Part shown: piece after piece, positions 5,638 through 9,517 of the stretch
Layout of the letters: each line of letters opens with the position of its first letter
Numbering within the stretch: position 1 is the stretch's first letter
Origin: JAHFKM01 sp035655455
GTDB lineage: Archaea > Nanobdellota > Nanobdellia > SCGC-AAA011-G17 > GW2011-AR18
Length of the DNA stretch: 9,517 nt
Assembly: GCA_035655455.1 (NCBI GenBank)
Contig: DASRUL010000035.1
Span: 1-9,517 of the forward strand
Reading direction: 5' to 3'
Position numbers and translations under genes: made by a program
The notes under the pieces: generated by a model
What the model saw: the letters and a program-made list of their open reading frames with translations, nothing else
Told to the model about the DNA's origin: nothing
The model's database searches: none

Positions 5638-6298
5638 TTGGGTGCGTAAGTTAATTGGTCATAAATTCACGTTAAAAGAAAAAGGGATAGCAGGTTTGGT
5701 TGCAGCGTTGGCAGCTGTAGCAATCAGTACTGCTGCGTTAAAGAAGGATGCTGAACCTGTGAGTGAGGTTGGCAGGATTAATCGCGCTTGCGCGGAAGTG
5801 AAGCAAAAAGCGGATCGTGCGGTGAGTTCTACAGGGGATGATGCTGTAGCTTTAGCGCTTGCTGAGGCTCACATTGCGAGCGAGGTTGGCAGGCTTAATC
5901 TCGCATTAAAGAATGTGAAGTTTGATCTAGACCGGTTTGTTGGTCATCTTGGTGTATTGCGCAAAGGGTTGGAGGAGCAGGTGAGATCAGTAAAAGATCA
6001 TAAAGAATTAACCTCTTCAGAGGTGAGTGGGATGGTTAGTTATTGGATTGAGGAAATTGGGATTCTGGAGGGGGATGTTACTTCTTTGAAGGGTGCTTTA
6101 ATGCAGGTTGTGTTCGAAATCCAGAAGGCGGAAGACACGGGCATTCCTGCTGAGGCGTTTGCTCCGCTTAAGGGAGTAATTGCCCAGGTAGAAAAAGATT
6201 TTCAGCAGGTTGAGGCGAGGATTCAGGATACAAAAAAATTGGGGGAGCAGGTTTTTATTAGACAGGGAAGCGTAACCATTGTTATTCATCGGAATTAA
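5630..6298 (+). CDS. Unrecognised membrane-anchored helical/coiled-coil protein
   Basis: I do not recognise a family. The 222-aa protein has a basic N-terminus (MANWVRKLIGHKF) and one alanine-rich hydrophobic segment (about 18-37), then a long, mostly helical, charged region consistent with coiled coil. It ends in a short beta-like tail (VFIRQGSVTIVIH). The segment SEVGRxN..VK..DR.V occurs twice, 39 residues apart (from 45 and from 84). The DNA repeats 5761-5788 and 5878-5905 match at 24 of 28 bases. Codons favour G/T (GTT, GAG, TTG, GCG), unlike the A/C-rich flanking genes. The ATG at 5630 is chosen on the TATA position; a GTG at 5642 is the alternative. The protein is probably anchored at the membrane with its body on one side; topology and role are unknown. 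Confidence 0.75.
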   Translation: MANWVRKLIGHKFTLKEKGIAGLVAALAAVAISTAALKKDAEPVSEVGRINRACAEVKQKADRAVSSTGDDAVALALAEAHIASEVGRLNLALKNVKFDLDRFVGHLGVLRKGLEEQVRSVKDHKELTSSEVSGMVSYWIEEIGILEGDVTSLKGALMQVVFEIQKAEDTGIPAEAFAPLKGVIAQVEKDFQQVEARIQDTKKLGEQVFIRQGSVTIVIHRN

Positions 6299-6304
6299 TT
6301 TTTT
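6299..6304 (+). terminator. T-tract terminator after the 5630 gene
   Basis: A run of six T directly follows the stop codon. Archaeal RNA polymerase terminates at such tracts without a hairpin. Weak on its own. Confidence 0.4.
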
Positions 6305-6375
6305 CACTTATGATCACCTCTTTCAGAAGGAGACCTATGTCCTTAAGCTACATTTCGTGAAAAATAACCACAAAC

Positions 6376-6383
6376 TATATAAA
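6376..6383 (+). promoter_or_regulatory. TATA box for the TM-helix protein gene
   Basis: TATATAAA within CTATATAAAC. The same decamer recurs at 8394-8403 before the MinD-like gene. The predicted start is near 6406, leaving a leader of about 20 nt that includes GAGG at 6415-6418, 8 nt before the ATG. Confidence 0.7.
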
Positions 6384-6426
6384 CATAAGAAAAAAGAAAA
6401 GATCTAACATAAAAGAGGTTTACTAC

Positions 6427-7098
6427 ATGGCTCTCGCAGCACTCAGCACAACAGGAAACTTACTTCTTCAACCCTTCAAAACATTATTGATGCAACTTCT
6501 TGATATTATTCCAGGATTAGTTCTCGCAATCCTCGTCCTTATTCTTGGATACATCGTCGCGTACTTCATCGGATACGCACTTAAGTATGTGGTTGAGAAA
6601 GCAGTAGGAGCGCAACTCAGGGAAGCGCATCTCTCACGCGCAGTCGGCCACACCAACTGGTCAACCCTCATAGGAGAACTTGTCAAATGGTTCGTGTTCA
6701 TCGTCTTCCTCAACGTCGCAGTAAACATCCTTAACCTCGGAGAGCTGTCAGACCTTATGCACTCGTTCGTCATGTGGCTCCCAAACGTTCTTTTCGCCAT
6801 CATCATCTTCTTCGCAGGCATCGCACTCGCACACTACGTCGGCATCAGAATAACAGAACACACCAAGATGAAGGGCATGCGCCTCGTCAGCGGATTCGTC
6901 AAAGGTGTCATCGTCTTCCTCGTCGTTCTCGTAGCTTTGAACCAGATCGGCGTTGACGTCGCAGTGTTGCAACACGCCTTCCTCATCCTTGTCGCCGCAC
7001 TCGGCCTTGGTGTCGCACTCGCCTTAGGCATCGGCATGGGCCTCGGACTAAGAGATGACGCATCAGACATCGTGAAGAGACTAAAAAAGAACCTTTAA
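6427..7098 (+). CDS. Membrane protein with conserved TM-helix repeats (MscS-related, no beta domain)
   Basis: A 223-aa protein that is almost entirely membrane helices: about 27-54, 84-104, 116-140, 155-174 and 180-205. The helices have the glycine/alanine pattern of the conserved TM-helix family found in small MscS-like channel proteins (for example LVLAILVLILGYIVAYFIGYAL, VLFAIIIFFAGIALAHYVG). The ending GLGVALALGIGMGLGLRDDASDIVKRLKK resembles the pore-lining helix and GLGxRD junction of MscS relatives. The cytoplasmic MscS beta and alpha/beta domains that normally follow are absent; the protein stops about 14 residues after GLRDD. A mechanosensitive or ion-conducting role is inference. The ATG has GAGG 8 nt upstream and its own TATA box. 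Codon use matches the large operon, unlike the preceding gene. Confidence 0.8.
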   Translation: MALAALSTTGNLLLQPFKTLLMQLLDIIPGLVLAILVLILGYIVAYFIGYALKYVVEKAVGAQLREAHLSRAVGHTNWSTLIGELVKWFVFIVFLNVAVNILNLGELSDLMHSFVMWLPNVLFAIIIFFAGIALAHYVGIRITEHTKMKGMRLVSGFVKGVIVFLVVLVALNQIGVDVAVLQHAFLILVAALGLGVALALGIGMGLGLRDDASDIVKRLKKNL

Positions 7099-7104
7099 TT
7101 TTTT
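7099..7104 (+). terminator. T-tract after the TM-helix gene
   Basis: Six T directly follow the stop codon. More T-rich stretches continue to about 7145. Confidence 0.4.
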
Positions 7105-7294
7105 AAGGTTTATATAACTTGTTAGGTGTTTTATTTTCTTCTTTTTGTAGATTAATTTCATTGAGATCTTATGCATAGGCTATTCCTTTGAAAAATATTT
7201 CTTCTGCAATTTCTTTTTTATCGAGAATAAAAAAACTAGAGGTATTCCTTTGTTTTTCGAATAGTTTTTACTTTTCCCTTTCAGAAATGTTTAT
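7103..7294 (-). pseudogene. Possible decayed minus-strand reading frame
   Basis: One minus-strand frame through this AT-rich gap looks protein-like but is broken by stops at 7268-7270 and 7169-7171 and ends at 7103-7105. The middle segment reads KLFEKQRNTSSFFILDKKEI then AEEIFFKGIAYA. The next reads DLNEINLQKEENKTPNKLYK. No start codon or ribosome site is convincing. It may be a relic of a small gene, or chance in AT-rich DNA. The rest of the 220-nt gap holds a palindromic TATA-like site (7109-7118), two copies of TATTCCTTTG (7181-7190, 7243-7252) and the rps2 promoter. Confidence 0.22.
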
Positions 7295-7297
7295 AAG
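7290..7297 (+). promoter_or_regulatory. TATA box of rps2
   Basis: TTTATAAG, centred 25-26 nt before the ATG at 7319, predicts a leaderless rps2 message. Consistent with this, the sequence just before the ATG is C-rich and has no Shine-Dalgarno motif. Confidence 0.7.
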
Positions 7298-7318
7298 GCT
7301 AAGCCCTTCCCCCCGCCT

Positions 7319-7924
7319 ATGGCAGAAGAAACAGCAACAACCCTCGCTCCAATCGACGATTACCTGAAAGTAGGTCTCCACATCGGCACAAAATTCAGAA
7401 CCAAGGCCATGTCCCCCTTTATCTTTAAAATTAGACCAGACGGTCTCTCAGTCCTCAACGTCCAGAAAATTGATGAGCGCATCGGCCTCGCAGCAAAATT
7501 CATCTCCCATTACACGCCAGAAGAAATCCTCATCATCTGCAGAAGAGAGAACGGCTGGAAGGCAGCAGAACTTTTCTCGAAAATCACAGGCACCAAGGCC
7601 TACACGAAACGCTACCCCCCAGGCATCCTCACCAACACCAAGCTCGAGGACTTCACAGAAATCAAGCTCATCCTCGTCACAGACCCCTTCCCGGACAAGA
7701 ACATCGTCGAAGACGCGGCAAAAATCGGCATTCCTGTCATCGCACTCTGCGACACCAACAACGAAATAGCAAACCTTGACTTAGTTGTTCCCTGCAACAA
7801 CAAAGGAAAAAAAAGTCTCGGCCTCGTCTTCATGATCCTCGCAAGGGAATACCTCAAGGCGCGAGGCATCATCCAAAAAGATGAGGATTTCACTTACAAA
7901 ATCGAGGACTTCAGCCCAGAGTGA
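7319..7924 (+). CDS. rps2: 30S ribosomal protein uS2 (S2)
   Basis: Archaeal/eukaryotic-type uS2, a structural protein of the small subunit. The 201 residues show the family hallmarks: YLKVGLHIGTKFRTKAMSPFIFKIRPDGLSVLNV (about 15-48), a helix with KIDERIGLAAKFI, and KRYPPGILTN (about 96-105) equivalent to the RxxPGTxTN motif. LILVTDPFPDKNIVEDAAKIGIPVIALCDTNN (about 116-147) includes the conserved D-x-x-x-D region and IPVIAxxDTN, then a basic NNKGKKSLGLVFMILAREYL. In many euryarchaea rps2 directly follows eno; here a roughly 1.8-kb insert separates it from the enolase-like gene and it has its own promoter. The ATG is taken from the TATA spacing and the family N-terminus. Confidence 0.95.
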   Translation: MAEETATTLAPIDDYLKVGLHIGTKFRTKAMSPFIFKIRPDGLSVLNVQKIDERIGLAAKFISHYTPEEILIICRRENGWKAAELFSKITGTKAYTKRYPPGILTNTKLEDFTEIKLILVTDPFPDKNIVEDAAKIGIPVIALCDTNNEIANLDLVVPCNNKGKKSLGLVFMILAREYLKARGIIQKDEDFTYKIEDFSPE

Positions 7925-7939
7925 ACTTAACACGCGAAG

Positions 7940-8001
7940 TTTTTAAAAATAATCCTTAAACATTCTTTTTTTTACAAAAAATCTCACTTAAGAATTTTTT
8001 T
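7940..8001 (+). terminator. Cluster of T-tract terminators after rps2
   Basis: Three T runs in AT-rich spacer: 7940-7944, 7966-7973 (eight T) and 7995-8001 (seven T). Tandem T-tracts are typical archaeal terminators and fit the end of a highly expressed ribosomal protein gene. Confidence 0.6.
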
Positions 8002-8036
8002 AAAAATTATTTTTAACACGGCAGACTAACAAAGCA

Positions 8037-8045
8037 TTTATATAG
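8037..8045 (+). promoter_or_regulatory. TATA box for the small hypothetical gene
   Basis: TTTATATAG, centred near 8041, predicts a start close to 8067. The ATG at 8076 then has a leader of about 9 nt. A TTG at 8067 would be leaderless but is an unlikely initiator. Confidence 0.6.
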
Positions 8046-8075
8046 ATGTTCTATCTCCAATAACACTTGTGCTCA

Positions 8076-8387
8076 ATGATGGTGCTTGATGAAAAAATGA
8101 CCGTCATGCAAGTCAGGTCAAACTATTCTATTGTTTATCAGTTTAAACCAACGCTCAGACTAGAAAAAAGGTATGTGCGCACCCAACAAGACTTCGTACG
8201 TTACCTTAAAGACTTAACAGGCAACTGGAAAGACGGAGACTATTTTTTTAAAACCCCAAAAGGAACCTTCGCCTATTTCACCCTCAACGGCAGCAAGGTC
8301 AAGCTCCTCAAGAAATCCAGACTTGGAAAAGAATATCTCTGCTGGCAATACTTCTTCGCCACCCCAGACAGGAAAAAAGCTGAATAA
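8076..8387 (+). CDS. Small hypothetical protein, unrecognised
   Basis: About 103 aa from the ATG at 8076; TTG at 8067 and ATG at 8079 are alternatives. ATG 8076 is preferred over TTG because of the TATA position. No family was recognised. The sequence is basic and rich in aromatics, with alternating patterns suggesting a small beta-rich domain: VRSNYSIVYQFKPTLRLEKRYV, DFVRYLKDLTGNWKDGDYFF and CWQYFFATPDRKKAE. There is no signal peptide or membrane helix, so it is probably cytoplasmic. The YF/KTPKGTFAYFTLNGSKVKLL stretch looks like a beta hairpin. Codon use in the second half matches neighbours, supporting a real gene. It lies 60 nt before the MinD-like gene, which has its own promoter. Confidence 0.75.
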   Translation: MMVLDEKMTVMQVRSNYSIVYQFKPTLRLEKRYVRTQQDFVRYLKDLTGNWKDGDYFFKTPKGTFAYFTLNGSKVKLLKKSRLGKEYLCWQYFFATPDRKKAE

Positions 8388-8394
8388 GCAAAAC

Positions 8395-8402
8395 TATATA
8401 AA
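8395..8402 (+). promoter_or_regulatory. TATA box for the MinD-like gene
   Basis: TATATAAA in CTATATAAAC, identical to the decamer before the TM-helix gene. The predicted start is near 8424. GAGG at about 8437-8440, before the ATG at 8448, serves as ribosome binding site. Confidence 0.7.
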
Positions 8403-8447
8403 CAACTTTTCTTAAAATACTTTGCTCACAAGAAAAAGAGGATATCA

Positions 8448-9254
8448 ATGCATGCGCGTATCTTAGGATTCATCTCCATCAAAGGCGGCGTAGGAAAAAC
8501 CTCAACAGTCGCCAATATCGGAACGCTCCTCGCCAAAGATTACGGCAAGAGCGTTCTTCTTGTCGACGCAAACTTCTCAGGGCCAAACTTAGGCTTACAC
8601 TTTGGATTCACACAACCACAGCACACCCTCCACGACGTTCTCGAGGGAAGAATCCCAGTACAACGAGCAATCTACGAACACTCACCAGGGCTGCATTTGT
8701 TACCAGCGTCCTTACTCTCACGACGCGTCACCACAGAACCCTTCAAAGGCATCATCCACTCCTTAAGAAACCAGTACGACTTCATCCTCCTCGACTCCTC
8801 ACCTTGCCTGAATGAGGAGATTCTCGCAACTATCACTACCTCAGACGAGCTTTATATTCTCACAACACCGGACTACGTCACCTTGGCGTCCACTCTTCAC
8901 GCGCTTAAAACAGCACGACAAAAAAAAGTCAAAGTGGCTGGCATCCTCATCAACAAAATCAGAGGAAAAAAGTACGAACTTGACATGAACCAGATTGAAG
9001 ATATCACTCACGTTCCCGTCGTCTCCTTACTCACCTTTGACGAGTCCATGCTCAAGGCAGTCTCAAAAACAACACCAGTAGCAGTCCTCTCACCACGGGC
9101 AGAAGCAGCCATTCAATACAGAAAACTCTCAGCAGCACTCGCAGGAGAACGCTATAACGACCCACGAATCCTCTCAAAAGTAAAAAAACTCTTCTCAAAA
9201 GGACTAAGCAAAGAAGAAATCAACAGGGCAGTATTAATGGAAAGCCATTATTAA
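8448..9254 (+). CDS. MinD/ParA-family P-loop ATPase
   Basis: A deviant-Walker-A ATPase of the SIMIBI class, related to MinD/ParA. Such proteins dimerise with ATP and position DNA or cell structures, or regulate partners at the membrane. Motifs: Walker A SIKGGVGKTS (about 10-19) with the signature lysine K12 and P-loop K17; switch I region VDANFSGPNLGLHFGF (D40); Walker B-like FILLDSSP (about 113-120); and a late ILINKIRG (about 166-173), where MinD proteins have a conserved N. The 268 aa include a C-terminal tail (from about 238: DPRILSKVKKLFSKGLSKEEI..) that is basic, possibly amphipathic, and could aid membrane contact as in MinD; this is inference. No MinE, ParB or flagellar partner is adjacent, so the cargo is unknown. 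The start has GAGG at a good distance. Confidence 0.92.
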   Translation: MHARILGFISIKGGVGKTSTVANIGTLLAKDYGKSVLLVDANFSGPNLGLHFGFTQPQHTLHDVLEGRIPVQRAIYEHSPGLHLLPASLLSRRVTTEPFKGIIHSLRNQYDFILLDSSPCLNEEILATITTSDELYILTTPDYVTLASTLHALKTARQKKVKVAGILINKIRGKKYELDMNQIEDITHVPVVSLLTFDESMLKAVSKTTPVAVLSPRAEAAIQYRKLSAALAGERYNDPRILSKVKKLFSKGLSKEEINRAVLMESHY

Positions 9255-9371
9255 TTATTTAGCTCTTTTTACAACAGTTATTGGATGGATGATACTTTTA
9301 CTTTCTTCTGGAATTAGCACTACTTTATTAAAATGTATATACTCAAAAATAGAAAATATCCTACCCAGCAA
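9255..9371 (-). CDS. Possible 38-aa minus-strand ORF
   Basis: A minus-strand frame from TTG (9371) to a stop at 9255-9257, overlapping the end of the convergent partial gene in another frame. Its distal half reads KVVLIPEESKSIIHPITVVKRAK, which looks more protein-like than expected for spacer. A GTG inside gives a shorter alternative. It could be a small gene, or the former C-terminus of the upstream gene after a frameshift. Confidence 0.2.
   Translation of the reverse strand: MLGRIFSIFEYIHFNKVVLIPEESKSIIHPITVVKRAK
9266..9270 (+). terminator. Weak T-tract after the MinD-like gene
   Basis: Five T lie 12 nt after the stop, in the short spacer between convergent genes. Weak. Confidence 0.3.
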
Positions 9372-9516
9372 CCTTTACTTCTTCTTTCTGCTGAACACCC
9401 AAAGATTCCTCAACACCCTTAGGACCATAAGCAACAACCTTCACATTCACCTGCACGATATTCTGATCAATATTATTCGCGACAACAGTCTTCTTTACCC
9501 TTATTCCCTTCTCAGC
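9361..9516 (-). CDS. C-terminal end of an unrecognised protein (partial)
   Basis: The minus strand encodes 51 residues followed by TAG (9361-9363), open to the window edge. It contains KKTVVANNIDQNIVQVNVKV and VVAYGPKGVEESLGV, and ends QQKEEVKVAG. The alternating V/K pattern suggests beta strands, as in extracellular Ig-like repeat proteins, but no family can be assigned from the tail. It is convergent with the MinD-like gene. Codon use is G/T-rich, reflecting the C-over-G skew of the plus strand. Confidence 0.65.
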   Translation of the reverse strand, partial: AEKGIRVKKTVVANNIDQNIVQVNVKVVAYGPKGVEESLGVQQKEEVKVAG

Positions 9517-9517
9517 G

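Noticed and set aside
7109..7118. TATATAA-like palindrome after the TM-helix gene as a promoter for a small RNA
   Set aside because: It is strong in sequence, but nothing downstream in either direction folds or reads convincingly as a gene, and AT-rich DNA gives such matches readily.
1..9517. CRISPR arrays, transposases, integrases or defence genes
   Set aside because: No regularly spaced repeats and no such protein families were seen on either strand.

Overview
The window is archaeal. It carries an archaeal RNase P protein, a 20S proteasome alpha subunit, an SBDS ribosome maturation factor, the Rrp4/Rrp41/Rrp42 exosome subunits and RNA polymerase subunit RpoK. Promoters have archaeal TATA boxes, terminators are T-tracts, and a tRNA gene carries bulge-helix-bulge (BHB) introns. 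Compact genes, very short spacers and a shortened superoperon suggest a small-genome lineage, possibly DPANN (Woesearchaeota-like). That placement is inference; no rRNA is present.

Layout. Positions 61-175 (minus) hold a tRNA-Gln(UUG) gene. It reads as a normal 73-nt tRNA only after two small introns are removed: 23 nt at the canonical 37/38 site and 19 nt in the T-arm. Positions 225-377 are a 153-bp element bounded by a perfect 19-bp inverted repeat, function unknown. A TATA box near 392 starts a tightly packed plus-strand operon, 469-5546: rnp2 (Pop5) - psmA - SBDS - rrp4 - rrp41 - rrp42 - rpoK - enolase-like gene. It joins RNA processing and degradation (RNase P, exosome), protein degradation (proteasome), 50S maturation (SBDS) and transcription (RpoK). 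The last gene is a shortened enolase homologue in which most catalytic and metal-binding residues appear lost.

From 5547 to 7098 the usual archaeal order rpoK-eno-rps2 is interrupted by two separately promoted genes. One is an unrecognised membrane-anchored helical protein with G-over-C composition opposite to the rest of the window. The other is a compact multi-helix membrane protein resembling the conserved TM-helix region of MscS-type channels, without the MscS beta domain. The AT-rich gap 7099-7318 contains a possible decayed minus-strand reading frame. rps2 (uS2) follows at 7319-7924, apparently leaderless. Then come a small unrecognised protein (about 8076-8387) and a MinD/ParA-family ATPase (8448-9254), each with its own TATA box. 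The right end (9361-9516, minus) is the C-terminus of a convergent, unrecognised gene.

The most interesting items are the doubly interrupted tRNA-Gln, the apparently dead enolase kept in the information-processing operon, the skew-inverted insert between it and rps2, and the 19-bp inverted-repeat element.
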